Shown here piece after piece: positions 17,671 to 27,754 of a stretch of 64,000 bases of DNA. Origin of the DNA: Caballeronia cordobensis (GTDB lineage: Bacteria; Pseudomonadota; Gammaproteobacteria; Burkholderiales; Burkholderiaceae); contig NZ_FCNY02000002.1 of assembly GCF_001544575.2 (NCBI RefSeq), forward strand, positions 186,001 through 250,000, in the 5' to 3' direction. The notes under the pieces were generated by a model that was given only the letters and a program-made list of their open reading frames with translations, did not search any database and was not told the DNA's origin. The translations under genes were made by a program, and so were the position numbers. How positions within the stretch are numbered: the first letter of the stretch is position 1; each line of letters starts with the position of its first letter.

Positions 17671-18489
17671 ATGGGCATTGGCGTCATCATCATCGGCGAC
17701 GAAATTCTGTCCGGCCGCCGCACGGACAAGCATCTGCCGAAAATCATCGAATTGCTGGGCGCGCGCGGCCTGTCGCTCGACTGGGCAGACTATGTCGGCG
17801 ACGATCCCGCGCGCATTACCGCGACGCTCGCGCGCACGTTCGCATCGGGCGATATCGTGTTCTCGACGGGCGGCATCGGCGCTACGCCCGACGATCACAC
17901 GCGCCAGTGCGCGGCGAAGGCACTCGGTGTGCCGCTTGAACTGCATCCTGAAGCCGCGGAACTGATTCGCGCGCGCATCCGCGACACGGCCGCCGAAGCG
18001 GGCAAGCCGGTCGATCTGGAATCGCCCGAGAATCTGCATCGGCTGAACATGGGCACGTTTCCGCAGGGCGCGGCGATCATTCCGAACAGCTACAACAAGA
18101 TTCCGGGCTTTTCCGTCGGCGACCATCATTTCGTGCCGGGCTTTCCCGTCATGGCCTGGCCGATGATCGAATGGGTGCTCGACAACAAGTACGCGCATCT
18201 GCATCACGCGGTGCCGCATGTCGAGCGTTCGCTGCTCGTTTTCGGCCTGCCGGAATCGCGCATCACGCCGCTGATGGTCGCGATCGAGCGCGATTTCGAC
18301 GGCGTGCGGGCGTTCAGCCTGCCGAGTGTCGGCGATGCGACGCGCGGGGCGCTTTATGCGCGCTCGCACATCGATCTGGGCGTGAAGGGCGATCCGGAAC
18401 AGGCGAATGCGGCGTTCGAGGTGCTGCGCGAGGGCGTGATCGCGCTGGGCGGCGAAGTCGTGGAAGTGCCGCCGGAGGAAGCGAAGTGA
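17671..18489 (+). CDS. CinA-like molybdopterin-binding (MoaB/Mog) domain protein
   Basis: A 272-residue cytoplasmic protein. It starts MGIGVIIIGDEILSGRRTD, the N-terminal signature of the CinA/MoaB fold, and has FSTGGIGATPDDHTRQ near residue 70. It resembles the N-terminal half of CinA and lacks the C-terminal nicotinamide-nucleotide amidase domain, as many stand-alone proteobacterial versions do. The biochemical activity of the short form is unsettled. A GAGAGG ribosome site precedes the ATG. Its TGA overlaps the GTG start of cutC in GTGA (18486-18489), so translation is probably coupled. Confidence 0.85.
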   Translation: MGIGVIIIGDEILSGRRTDKHLPKIIELLGARGLSLDWADYVGDDPARITATLARTFASGDIVFSTGGIGATPDDHTRQCAAKALGVPLELHPEAAELIRARIRDTAAEAGKPVDLESPENLHRLNMGTFPQGAAIIPNSYNKIPGFSVGDHHFVPGFPVMAWPMIEWVLDNKYAHLHHAVPHVERSLLVFGLPESRITPLMVAIERDFDGVRAFSLPSVGDATRGALYARSHIDLGVKGDPEQANAAFEVLREGVIALGGEVVEVPPEEAK

Positions 18490-19181
18490 CGTTGCTCGAA
18501 GTCATCGCGACGACCGTTTCCGACGCGCGCGCGGCCGAACGCGGCGGCGCGGACCGGCTCGAACTCATCACCGCGATGGGCGAGGGCGGGCTGACGCCGA
18601 GCATCGGCCTGATCGAATCCGTGGTGGACGCGGTCGGCATTCCGGTGAACGTGATCGTGCGGCCGCACAGCCGCTCGTTCGTCTACGATGCCGACGACTA
18701 CGCGGTCATGCTGCGCGACGTGCGCGCGATTGCGAAGACGGGCGCGAACGCGATCGTCACCGGCATGTTGCGCGCAAATGGCGATATCGATACCGATGGC
18801 CTCGCGCGCGTGATCGAGGCCGCCGATGGCTTGCCGTTCACGTTCCACCGCGCATTCGATGAAACGCGCGATCTCTTGGCCGCCTTCGATACGCTGCTGC
18901 GCTTTGAGGCCGTGACGAACGTGCTGACTTCGGGCGGCAGGCCGTCCGTGTTGGAGGGCGAGGCGACGATCGCCAGACTCGTCGAAAGGGCGGCGGGCAC
19001 GCGCTGCGCGGTGCTGGCGGGCGCCGGACTGACTATCGATGCGGTAGCGCGGTTCGTCGTGTCGACAGGCGTGCGCGCGGTGCATTTCGGCTCGGGCGTG
19101 AGAGTCGACGGAAAGGGGCTCGCGCCTGTCGATGAAGGGCGAGTCAGGCGCGTGCGAACGCTGCTCGATGCGCAGAGCTAA
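18486..19181 (+). CDS. cutC: CutC family protein
   Basis: A 231-residue TIM-barrel protein starting at GTG. Family markers are AAERGGADRLELI, IPVNVIVRPHSRSFVY, TFHRAFDETRD, VLTSGGRPSVLEG and VLAGAGLT. CutC was named for copper homeostasis. That role is disputed in some species, so the name reflects homology. It overlaps the preceding CinA-like gene by four bases and is the last gene of a likely EI24-CinA-CutC unit. It converges with the rhodanese gene, 9 bases away. Confidence 0.9.
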   Translation: MTLLEVIATTVSDARAAERGGADRLELITAMGEGGLTPSIGLIESVVDAVGIPVNVIVRPHSRSFVYDADDYAVMLRDVRAIAKTGANAIVTGMLRANGDIDTDGLARVIEAADGLPFTFHRAFDETRDLLAAFDTLLRFEAVTNVLTSGGRPSVLEGEATIARLVERAAGTRCAVLAGAGLTIDAVARFVVSTGVRAVHFGSGVRVDGKGLAPVDEGRVRRVRTLLDAQS

Positions 19182-19190
19182 AGACGTCGC

Positions 19191-19655
19191 TCAAGCCCCG
19201 ATCCACGGCAACCCGCGAAAGCACCATCCCGCCACCGTCTTCCGGTGTCCCTGTCCATCCTTGTCGCCTTCGAAGCCTTCGAGCAGGTCATACGCCTGCC
19301 CATAGCCTTCCTTCTGCGCCACGACCGCCGCGAGCTTCGAACGGGCCGCGCTGCGGCATAGAAACACGACAGGCGTATCCGGAGTGGCGACCTGTCGCAA
19401 TTGTTCGATAAACTCGGCGTTCGGCACCGAGCCGGGGTAGCGGATCCATTCGATGTGCGCGTATTGCGCGCCGTCGATCGCGGGGCGGCCGACCCAATCC
19501 AGTTCGGCGCGGGTGCGGACATCGATCAGCCGCACGCGCGGATCGAGCTGCAGCAGTTCGAATGCTTCGGCGGGAGAAAACGCGCCCGCGTAGGTGAGCT
19601 TGTTGTCGGCGGCGCGCTGGGCGGCCTGGCTATAGAGTTGTTCGAGCGTGCTCAT
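19191..19655 (-). CDS. Rhodanese-like sulfurtransferase
   Basis: A 154-residue single rhodanese domain, MSTLEQLYSQAAQRAAD at the start. The conserved elements are LIDVRTRAELDWVG and the active loop VFLCRSAARSKLAA with the catalytic Cys near residue 102. EGFEGDKDG and GWCFRGLPW close the domain. It can carry a persulfide for thiosulfate sulfurtransfer or related chemistry. The true acceptor is unknown. The next in-frame ATG upstream gives seven more residues without a better ribosome site. It diverges from glnA across the nitrogen-control region. Confidence 0.85.
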   Translation of the reverse strand: MSTLEQLYSQAAQRAADNKLTYAGAFSPAEAFELLQLDPRVRLIDVRTRAELDWVGRPAIDGAQYAHIEWIRYPGSVPNAEFIEQLRQVATPDTPVVFLCRSAARSKLAAVVAQKEGYGQAYDLLEGFEGDKDGQGHRKTVAGWCFRGLPWIGA

Positions 19656-19751
19656 GGCGGTCTCCGTAAGGCGCAAAGAATCATTCTAGCGTGCACGGGA
19701 GCCGCGCCGGGTGCAGGATGAATGCGCGATTGTGGTGCAAGAATACGTCGA

Positions 19752-19768
19752 TGCACCTGAGTGGTGCC
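19752..19768. promoter_or_regulatory. NtrC-binding site 1 upstream of glnA
   Basis: TGCAC-N7-GTGCC matches the NtrC consensus TGCAC-N7-GTGCA in nine of ten positions. Its centre is about 174 bases before the predicted sigma-54 transcription start, a normal enhancer distance. Confidence 0.75.
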
Positions 19769-19791
19769 GTGATAAATCTGGACAAACGAGT

Positions 19792-19810
19792 GCGCACCGA
19801 AAAGGTGCGC
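19792..19810. promoter_or_regulatory. NtrC-binding site 2 upstream of glnA
   Basis: GCGCACC and GGTGCGC form a perfect inverted repeat with a five-base centre, fitting the CGCAC-N7-GTGCG variant of the NtrC site. Its centre is about 41 bases from site 1, close to four helical turns, which would allow cooperative oligomer binding. Confidence 0.75.
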
Positions 19811-19906
19811 GCGGTAGGAGCGGCAAACCGGAAACCTTTTCATCGTACGGATCGGTTTCACTCGAAACGCGCGCTGCTTCAAGCGCTTAGCGCAAAGTTG
19901 GTGCGC

Positions 19907-19924
19907 TTGGCACGGAAGCTGCTT
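19907..19924 (+). promoter_or_regulatory. Sigma-54 promoter of glnA
   Basis: TTGGCACGGAAGCTGCTT holds the invariant GG (19909-19910) and GC (19921-19922) separated by ten bases, with the TGGCACG -24 element. The predicted start is near 19934, about 75 bases before the glnA ATG. Confidence 0.85.
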
Positions 19925-20007
19925 TTCCATCCTCGATTGAATCGATGTTCAGGATTGGTCGGGGCGGCGAAGCGATTCGCCGACTTTTGTTAATCAGGAG
20001 ATAGGTA

Positions 20008-21423
20008 ATGAGTAAATCCGTGGCCGACGTCATGCAACTCGTCAAGGACGAGGACGTCAAGTTCGTCGACTTCCGCTTCACCGACACGCGCGGCAAAGAA
20101 CAACACGTCTCCGTGCCGGTTTCGCACTTCGACGAAGACAAATTTGAAAGCGGCCACGCTTTCGACGGCTCGTCCATCGCAGGCTGGAAGGGCATCGAAG
20201 CGTCGGACATGCTGCTCGTTCCGGATGCGAACACTGCGTTCATCGACCCGTTCTACGAAGAAGCCACGCTGGTGCTCTCCTGCGACGTGGTCGAGCCGGC
20301 CGACGGCAAGGGCTACGAGCGCGACCCGCGTTCGCTCGCCAAGCGCGCCGAAGCCTATCTCAAGAGCTCGGGCCTGGGCGACACCGCCTTCTTCGGTCCG
20401 GAGCCGGAATTCTTCATTTTCGACTCGGTGCAGTGGAACACGGATCAGTCGGGCACGTTCGTGAAGATCGGCTCGGAAGAAGCGCCGTGGTCGTCGGCGA
20501 AGGAATTCGAAGGCGGCAATACGGGCCACCGTCCGGGCACGAAGGGCGGCTACTTCCCGGTCGCTCCCGTCGACACGTTCCAGGACATCCGCTCGGAAAT
20601 GTGTCTGCTGCTCGAACAGATCGGCATTCCGGTCGAAGTGCATCACCACGAAGTGGCGGGCCAGGGCCAGAACGAAATCGGCACGAAGTTCTCGACGCTG
20701 GTGCAGCGCGCGGACTGGCTGCAGCAGATGAAGTACATCATCCATAACGTGGCGCACACGTATGGCAAGACGGCGACCTTCATGCCGAAGCCGGTCGTCG
20801 GCGACAACGGCTCGGGCATGCACGTGCACCAGTCGATCTGGAAAGATGGCCAGAACCTGTTCGCGGGCAACGGCTACGCAGGCCTCTCGGAATTCGCGCT
20901 GTTCTATATCGGCGGCATCATCAAGCACGCACGCGCGCTGAACGCGATCACGAACCCGGGTACGAACTCGTACAAGCGTCTCGTGCCGCACTTCGAAGCG
21001 CCCGTGAAGCTGGCTTACTCGGCACGCAACCGTTCGGCATCGATCCGTATTCCGCACGTGAGCAACCCGAAGGGCCGCCGTATCGAAACGCGCTTCCCGG
21101 ATCCGCTGGCGAACCCGTACCTGTGCTTCTCCGCGCTGATGATGGCGGGTCTCGACGGCGTGCAGAACAAGATTCATCCGGGCGAAGCCGCGGACAAGAA
21201 TCTGTACGACCTGCCGCCGGAAGAAGACAAGAAGATCCCGACCGTGTGCGCGGGCCTCGACCAGGCCCTCGACGCGCTCGACGCGGATCGCGAGTTCCTG
21301 ACGCGCGGCGGCGTGTTCACGGATTCGATGCTCGACGCATACATCGAACTGAAGACGCAGGAGTTGCAGCGTTATCGTCAGTCGGTGCATCCGATCGAGT
21401 TCGAGATGTACTACTCGCTGTAA
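20008..21423 (+). CDS. glnA: Glutamine synthetase type I
   Basis: A 471-residue enzyme that forms glutamine from glutamate, ammonia and ATP. Its length matches the family (468-472). Visible signatures are FDGSSIAGW near residue 53, PEPEFFIFD, the ATP-binding region [25 protein letters not shown], and the adenylylation loop [10 protein letters not shown] with the modifiable Tyr400. The AGGAG ribosome site lies about 10 bases upstream. Expression should respond to nitrogen through the sigma-54 promoter and NtrC sites upstream and the ntrB-ntrC genes downstream. A strong terminator follows. Confidence 0.98.
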   Translation: MSKSVADVMQLVKDEDVKFVDFRFTDTRGKEQHVSVPVSHFDEDKFESGHAFDGSSIAGWKGIEASDMLLVPDANTAFIDPFYEEATLVLSCDVVEPADGKGYERDPRSLAKRAEAYLKSSGLGDTAFFGPEPEFFIFDSVQWNTDQSGTFVKIGSEEAPWSSAKEFEGGNTGHRPGTKGGYFPVAPVDTFQDIRSEMCLLLEQIGIPVEVHHHEVAGQGQNEIGTKFSTLVQRADWLQQMKYIIHNVAHTYGKTATFMPKPVVGDNGSGMHVHQSIWKDGQNLFAGNGYAGLSEFALFYIGGIIKHARALNAITNPGTNSYKRLVPHFEAPVKLAYSARNRSASIRIPHVSNPKGRRIETRFPDPLANPYLCFSALMMAGLDGVQNKIHPGEAADKNLYDLPPEEDKKIPTVCAGLDQALDALDADREFLTRGGVFTDSMLDAYIELKTQELQRYRQSVHPIEFEMYYSL

Positions 21424-21458
21424 GCCGCATGCGCGCAACGCATGTAAAGCGATGACGA

Positions 21459-21486
21459 AAAAGGGACGGCGCGCCGTCCCTTTTTT
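21459..21486 (+). terminator. Rho-independent terminator after glnA
   Basis: The 18-base palindrome GGGACGGCGCGCCGTCCC is followed by six T and preceded by AAAAA. It separates glnA from ntrB, so ntrBC transcription through this point depends on read-through or a promoter at about 21490-21550. Confidence 0.88.
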
Positions 21487-21551
21487 AATCGCCGAGCGTG
21501 TCATGAATCAACAAGAAGATCGGTGTCACGAACGGCCTCACTCATTGCACG

Positions 21552-22694
21552 ATGGTGTTAAAGAATCTCATCAAGGCGCGTAAAGGCCACGCCGACGCGC
21601 TCTCCGACGACACGCAGCTCGCCGCGACGGGGCTGTTGCCCGGACTGGAAGCGCTGCCTACGGTCGTGCTCGTGCTCGACATGCGCAACCTGCGGATTGC
21701 CTACGCGAACCCTTCGGCGGAATCGATGCTGGAGATGTCGCGCAAGCAATTGACGCAGATGAAATGGCCCGAGCTCTTCGCCGATGCGAACGAACTGGCG
21801 GCCACGATCGCGTCGATCGCGGAGAACCGCTTCAACGCGACGCGGCTCGACGCCGTGCTCGAACGGCCGAGCCGCGAGCCGGTGCACGTGCATGCGATCG
21901 TCGGTTATCTCGAAGCCGCGCCGGACTACCTGCTGCTGGAACTCTTCGAGAACGAGCGGCATCTGCGCACGGATCGCGAAGAGCGCATCCACGATCTCAC
22001 CGCGGTCAACAAGCAACTGATCCGCAATCTCGCGCACGAGATCAAGAATCCGCTCGGCGGCATTCGCGGCGCGGCGCAGTTGCTCGAATTCGAGCTCGGC
22101 GAGCGCGAACGCGACGAGTTGCGCGAGTACACGCAGGTCATCATCAAGGAATCCGATCGATTGCAGACGCTCGTCGACAGGCTGCTCGAGCCGCACCGGC
22201 ATCCGCATATCGTCGGCGATGTGAATATCCACGAAGTCTGCGAGCGCGTGCGCGCCGTGATCCTCGCCGAGTTTCCGCGCGGCCTCACGATCGAGCGCGA
22301 TTACGACGTCAGCGTGCCCGACTTGCGCGGCGACAAGGAGCAGTTGATCCAGGCGCTGTTGAATATCGTGCGCAACGCGGCCGAAGCGCTGAAGGAACGC
22401 ATCTCGCAAGGCGATGCGAAGATCGAACTGCGCACGCGCATCGCGCGCAAGGTGACGATCGGCAAGAAGCTGCACAAACTGGCACTGGACTTGCATATCA
22501 CTGACAACGGCCCCGGCATTCCCGATGAAATCCGCGACCGGATCTTCTTTCCGCTCGTCTCGGGCAGGGAAGACGGCAGCGGTCTCGGTCTCACGCTCGC
22601 GCAATCGTTCGTGCATCAGCACGAAGGGTTGATCGAAGTGGAAAGCCGGCCGGGCTGCACCGAGTTCGCCATCCTGCTGCCCTTCGAGAACTGA
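21552..22694 (+). CDS. ntrB: Nitrogen regulation sensor histidine kinase NtrB
   Basis: A 380-residue soluble kinase with no membrane segments. A PAS domain (about 30-130) precedes the H-box RNLAHEIKNPLGGIRGAAQL with phosphorylated His162. The N-box is IVRNAAEAL, and ATP-lid motifs are DNGPGIP and GSGLGLTLAQSF. This arrangement matches NtrB (GlnL), which phosphorylates NtrC under nitrogen limitation and is controlled by PII. It lies between glnA and ntrC, the canonical order. The ntrC ATG is 105 bases downstream, a slightly long gap. Confidence 0.95.
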   Translation: MVLKNLIKARKGHADALSDDTQLAATGLLPGLEALPTVVLVLDMRNLRIAYANPSAESMLEMSRKQLTQMKWPELFADANELAATIASIAENRFNATRLDAVLERPSREPVHVHAIVGYLEAAPDYLLLELFENERHLRTDREERIHDLTAVNKQLIRNLAHEIKNPLGGIRGAAQLLEFELGERERDELREYTQVIIKESDRLQTLVDRLLEPHRHPHIVGDVNIHEVCERVRAVILAEFPRGLTIERDYDVSVPDLRGDKEQLIQALLNIVRNAAEALKERISQGDAKIELRTRIARKVTIGKKLHKLALDLHITDNGPGIPDEIRDRIFFPLVSGREDGSGLGLTLAQSFVHQHEGLIEVESRPGCTEFAILLPFEN

Positions 22695-22799
22695 CATCGA
22701 CGACCATCCACTTCACGCCAGGAACGCCACCCACGCCTTGACGCCTGACCGTTTCGACGGGCTCACACCGAACCACACGAAGACTTCTCGCCGAACGAT

Positions 22800-24284
<1,485 letters not shown>

Positions 24285-24302
24285 CGTTTGCTTGAACAGG
24301 GA

Positions 24303-25085
24303 TCAGTCGATGGTTGCGATCACGGGCGTGTGGTCCGACGGCTGATCCCACTTGCGCGGCACCTTGTCCACTTCGCACGCCGTGCAGCGCGCCGCGAGTT
24401 CCTGCGACAGCAAGATGTGATCGATGCGCAGCCCCGCGTTGCGGCGAAACGCCAGCATCCGGTAATCCCACCACGTAAAGAGCTTCTCGGCCTGCTCGAA
24501 TTTGCGGAAGGCATCCGTGAGCCCGAGTTCGATGAGCTGCGTGAAGTGCGCGCGCTCTTCCGGCGACACGAGATTCTGTCCTTCCCAGGCTTTCGGATCG
24601 TGCACGTCGCGATCTTCCGGCGCGATGTTGTAATCGCCGCAGAGCGCGAGTTGCGGATGACGCGCCATGTCTTCGCGCAGCCATACGCGCAGCGCATCCA
24701 GCCAGCGCATCTTGTAGGCGAACTTCTCGGAGCCGGGCGCCTGTCCGTTCGGGAAATAGGCCGAGATGATGCGCACGCCATCGACCGTCGCGGCGATCAC
24801 GCGCTGCTGAAGGTCTTCGAAACCGGGAATATTGCGCACGACGTTGATTTCATCGACCTCGTAGTTCGATTCGGCGCGCACCAGGATGCCGACGCCGTTG
24901 TACGTCTTCTGACCCGCGAACCAGCTTTTGTAGCCCGCGGCTTCGAGTTCCGCGCGCGGGAATTTCTCGTCGGGGAGCTTGAGTTCCTGAAGGCACAGGA
25001 CGTCGACCTGCGATGCTGCGAGCCAGTCGATGACGTGCTGCTGGCGGACTTTGAGGGAGTTGACGTTCCAGGTGGCGATTTTCAT
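24303..25085 (-). CDS. xthA: Exodeoxyribonuclease III
   Basis: A 260-residue Mg-dependent AP endonuclease/3' exonuclease. It starts MKIATWNVNSLKVR, with the catalytic Glu in LCLQELKLP, GDYNIAPEDRDVH, the C-terminal WWDYR, LRIDHILLS and PSDHTPVIA, the complete endonuclease/exonuclease/phosphatase active site. The length is typical. It acts in base excision repair. It converges with ntrC (18 bases between stops). Its start lies about 350 bases from the divergent DUF262 gene. Confidence 0.95.
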   Translation of the reverse strand: MKIATWNVNSLKVRQQHVIDWLAASQVDVLCLQELKLPDEKFPRAELEAAGYKSWFAGQKTYNGVGILVRAESNYEVDEINVVRNIPGFEDLQQRVIAATVDGVRIISAYFPNGQAPGSEKFAYKMRWLDALRVWLREDMARHPQLALCGDYNIAPEDRDVHDPKAWEGQNLVSPEERAHFTQLIELGLTDAFRKFEQAEKLFTWWDYRMLAFRRNAGLRIDHILLSQELAARCTACEVDKVPRKWDQPSDHTPVIATID

Positions 25086-25438
25086 GACGTGACCGGTGTT
25101 GGTTTGCTTATCGTCGGCTGAACGATTGGCGGCGACCGCTCGCGACGGGGATTCAGCATCATACCGATAAGAGCAGTTGCGTCCATCCGGGCATGAATCT
25201 CGGGTTGGTAGAATTCGACGTGTAACGCGAGGTTCAGGAAGTGGATCACGCGCCTTTACAAAAATTTGCAATGCTAATTAGATTACTAAATTATTCGTTC
25301 GATCCAGGGCGAGTCGACCAAGCCAGGGGATGTTCGTCAAGCCATGGTCTGAAGGTTTGCCATGAGTCACGAAACTGTGCGAGCGAAGCGTTCGCCCTGA
25401 TAAAGCCGTCACAATATTCTTTCTGAAATCAGATTCCA
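25086..25438. other. AT-richer spacer between xthA and the DUF262 gene
   Basis: About 350 bases without a supported gene. The right-hand half, from about 25255, is clearly AT-richer than its surroundings (TTTACAAAAATTTGCAATGC and on). TTTGCA at 25264-25269 followed 16 bases later by TAAATT is a possible promoter for the downstream gene. No flanking direct repeat or integrase remnant was found. Confidence 0.4.
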
Positions 25439-27328
25439 ATGAGCACGTTCGATAGTACGAAGCGTTTGCTGCCTGAGATTCTCGCTGACATCACAAAAGG
25501 CAAGATTCAGCTTCCCGATTTTCAGCGTGGATGGGTATGGGACGATGATCACATCCGTAGCCTGCTCGTCAGCGTCGCAAGATCTTTTCCTGTGGGCGCC
25601 GTCATGTTGTTGGAGACAGGCGGAGAAACGCGATTTCAAGTTCGCCCGGTCGAGGGAGTCAGTCTTCCTCCTGATGGCCCCGACGCCGAACTGCTGATTT
25701 TGGATGGTCAGCAACGGCTAACTACGCTCACGCAAGTGCTCGCGTCGCAATCATCGGTGAAGACGAGGACCGACAACGGCAAATCGATCGAACGGCATTA
25801 CTACTGGCACATTCCCACGGCACTCGAAGGCGGCGAGCGTCTCGACGACGCCATCATTGCGACCGACGACGACCGCGTCCTGCGCACCAACTTCGGGCGC
25901 GATGTCGTGCTGGACCTGAGCACGACGCGGAATGAATGCAGTCTGCTCTATTTTCCCTGCGACCAGATCCTTAACTCCGACGAGTGGGAAGAAGCACTCC
26001 AGGAGTATGCGCAGGAGCATTTCGCGCTATACATCAAGTTTCGGAAAGAAGTGCTGTCGGCGTTCCGAAACTATCAACTGCCCGTGATTCAGCTCGGTCG
26101 AGCGACTTCTAAAGAAGCGGTCTGTCTCGTCTTCGAAAAAGTCAACACGGGCGGCGTTCCGCTGAACGTATTCGAACTCGTTACGGCTACTTACGCCGCT
26201 GAGGGCTTCAACTTGCGCGACGATTGGCTCGGTAACGCACGACGCAGGATTGCGGGAAGGTTCCCGCGTTTGCGCGAGGATGCGGTGCTGACGCTCGTCG
26301 AGTCGACCGACTTCCTTCAAGCCGTCTCGATGCTTCACACACTGGAGCAACGCGTCGCTGACCTCGCCGTCGGCAAGACGGGCAAGGCTGTCCAACCCGT
26401 GAGCGCGAAACGGGCATCAATCCTCTCCATGCCGCTTTCTGCCTATGTAAAGTGGGCCGACGATGTGGAGATGGGCTTCGTCGCCGCCGCTCAATTCCTT
26501 CGCATGGAGTGCATCACCAAGCCTCGGGAATTGCCGTATCGAACACAACTCGCGCCGCTTGCCGCCATCATGGCCCAACTTAAGCGGCGCTGGCTGGAAC
26601 CTGTCATATACACGAAGCTCTCTCAGTGGTTCTGGTGTGGCGTACTCGGTGAACTGTACGGTGGCGCGATCGAGACTCGCATCGCGAATGACGTTGAGGA
26701 TGTTCTTGCCTGGATCGAATCCGATAAATCCACGCCGAGGACCGTCGCCGATGCGGTGTTCAATTCGGACCGGCTGGATCGGATGTCGTCGCGTCTTTCT
26801 GCCGCTTATAAAGGTCTGAATGTTTTGCTGCTGCGCGAGGGCGCGCATGACTTCTTTTGGAAAGCGGAAATTCGCGCGCTCGATCAGGAGGAACTCGCGC
26901 TCGATATTCACCATATTTTTCCGCAGAGCTGGTGCGAAAATAATGGCATAAGGCGAGCCGCCTTCAATTCCGTGGTGAACAAGACGCCCATTTCCTATAA
27001 GGCCAATCGCATGATAGGAGGTCAGCCGCCATCAAACTATGTGCGAAAGCTGCAGACACACAAGCAGGTGCAACTTGGAGACGCCGAGATGAATGCGATC
27101 CTGGCGAGCCGTCGAATCGATGCGGGTTCGCTTCGGCGAGATGATTTCGAGCGGTTCTACGCGCGGCGAAAGAGTGCATTGATCGAATTAATCGAGCAAG
27201 CAATGGGAAAGAAGTCGCCCGCGCCTTCTGCTACGTCAATGCTCTCAGAGGAAGAGTCGTCTGATGAGGACGCATCGTTTGAGTTGCGTCCCCCGAGTTC
27301 ACCTTCGGGCGAGCTCTTTAATCATTAA
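25439..27328 (+). CDS. DUF262 / DUF1524 (GmrSD-like) HNH nuclease, stand-alone
   Basis: A 629-residue protein. The N-terminal DUF262 domain, ParB/Srx-like, has IQLPDFQRGWVWDDDHIRSLL (about 23-43) and the nucleotide-binding motif LDGQQRLTTL (88-97). The C-terminal DUF1524-type HNH domain has DIHHIFPQSWC (489-499), followed by NSVVNKTPISYKANRMIGG. This pairing is found in the type IV restriction system GmrSD, in SspE and in BrxU, which use NTP-stimulated nuclease activity against modified or foreign DNA. No dnd, ssp or BREX gene is nearby, so it appears solitary. Its codon use and upstream DNA are AT-richer than the neighbours, suggesting transfer. No RBS consensus is evident. A Ser/Glu/Asp-rich tail ends the protein. 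Confidence 0.85.
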   Translation: MSTFDSTKRLLPEILADITKGKIQLPDFQRGWVWDDDHIRSLLVSVARSFPVGAVMLLETGGETRFQVRPVEGVSLPPDGPDAELLILDGQQRLTTLTQVLASQSSVKTRTDNGKSIERHYYWHIPTALEGGERLDDAIIATDDDRVLRTNFGRDVVLDLSTTRNECSLLYFPCDQILNSDEWEEALQEYAQEHFALYIKFRKEVLSAFRNYQLPVIQLGRATSKEAVCLVFEKVNTGGVPLNVFELVTATYAAEGFNLRDDWLGNARRRIAGRFPRLREDAVLTLVESTDFLQAVSMLHTLEQRVADLAVGKTGKAVQPVSAKRASILSMPLSAYVKWADDVEMGFVAAAQFLRMECITKPRELPYRTQLAPLAAIMAQLKRRWLEPVIYTKLSQWFWCGVLGELYGGAIETRIANDVEDVLAWIESDKSTPRTVADAVFNSDRLDRMSSRLSAAYKGLNVLLLREGAHDFFWKAEIRALDQEELALDIHHIFPQSWCENNGIRRAAFNSVVNKTPISYKANRMIGGQPPSNYVRKLQTHKQVQLGDAEMNAILASRRIDAGSLRRDDFERFYARRKSALIELIEQAMGKKSPAPSATSMLSEEESSDEDASFELRPPSSPSGELFNH

Positions 27329-27450
27329 TTCGCAGTCAGGCGTGCGGTGATAAGAATGTTGCCCGCGCATTGACAGTCAAGTATGCGAGCCGCGCGCTGC
27401 GACCGCGTGAGACTGTCACCAACGCGTCGTCGCCGTGCAGCGCGCGCGAC

Positions 27451-27502
27451 TTTTACACCATTTTTACACCGCACGCTCCACCTTTATCCCGCCCTTTACA
27501 CC
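27451..27502 (+). promoter_or_regulatory. Triple KdpE-like box upstream of the kdp operon
   Basis: TTTTACACC occurs at 27451-27459 and again at 27462-27470, exactly 11 bases apart. A third near-copy, CTTTACACC, is at 27494-27502. The E. coli KdpE site contains the same TTTTTACACC core. The boxes end about 52 bases before the first small gene of the operon, so they sit where an activator of kdp would bind. Confidence 0.65.
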
Positions 27503-27554
27503 AATCCTCGTAATCTCCCCTCAGTCCTAAACCGCACAAGGGGAGAACACGACA

Positions 27555-27662
27555 ATGGACTTGCTTTACCTCGCCGGCATCGTCCTTTTCTGGGGGCTTT
27601 GCGTGGCGCTCACGAGCGGCTGCGAGCAACTGCGCCGCCGCGCGTCGGGAGGCCGCTCATGA
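27555..27662 (+). CDS. 35-residue membrane peptide leading the kdp operon
   Basis: [20 protein letters not shown], followed by [15 protein letters not shown]. One hydrophobic segment of about 18 residues is followed by a positive tail, so a single-pass inner-membrane peptide is predicted with its C-terminus inside. A good ribosome site (AGGGGAGA) lies about 6 bases before the ATG. The stop overlaps the kdpF start in ATGA, indicating translational coupling. It is not KdpF, which follows. The function is unknown. A role as an extra regulatory or assembly peptide of Kdp is inferred from position only. Confidence 0.7.
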   Translation: MDLLYLAGIVLFWGLCVALTSGCEQLRRRASGGRS

Positions 27663-27754
27663 ATCTCTGGATGATGTGGCTCGCCGCAGCCTCGACGCTG
27701 CTGCTTTTCGTCTACCTCGTGTACGCGCTTCTGCGTGCGGAGGATCTCGAATGA
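27659..27754 (+). CDS. kdpF: K+-transporting ATPase small subunit KdpF
   Basis: [20 protein letters not shown] and a short tail ending LLRAEDLE, 31 residues in all. A single membrane segment followed by YALLR.E is the KdpF pattern, and the length matches the 29-residue E. coli protein. KdpF stabilises the KdpABC complex. It overlaps both the upstream peptide and kdpA by ATGA. Confidence 0.88.
   Translation: MNLWMMWLAAASTLLLFVYLVYALLRAEDLE

Noticed and set aside
25086-27400. A genomic island or prophage around the DUF262 gene
   Set aside because: Only one atypical gene is seen, with no integrase, transposase, or flanking direct repeats. Transfer of a single gene remains possible.
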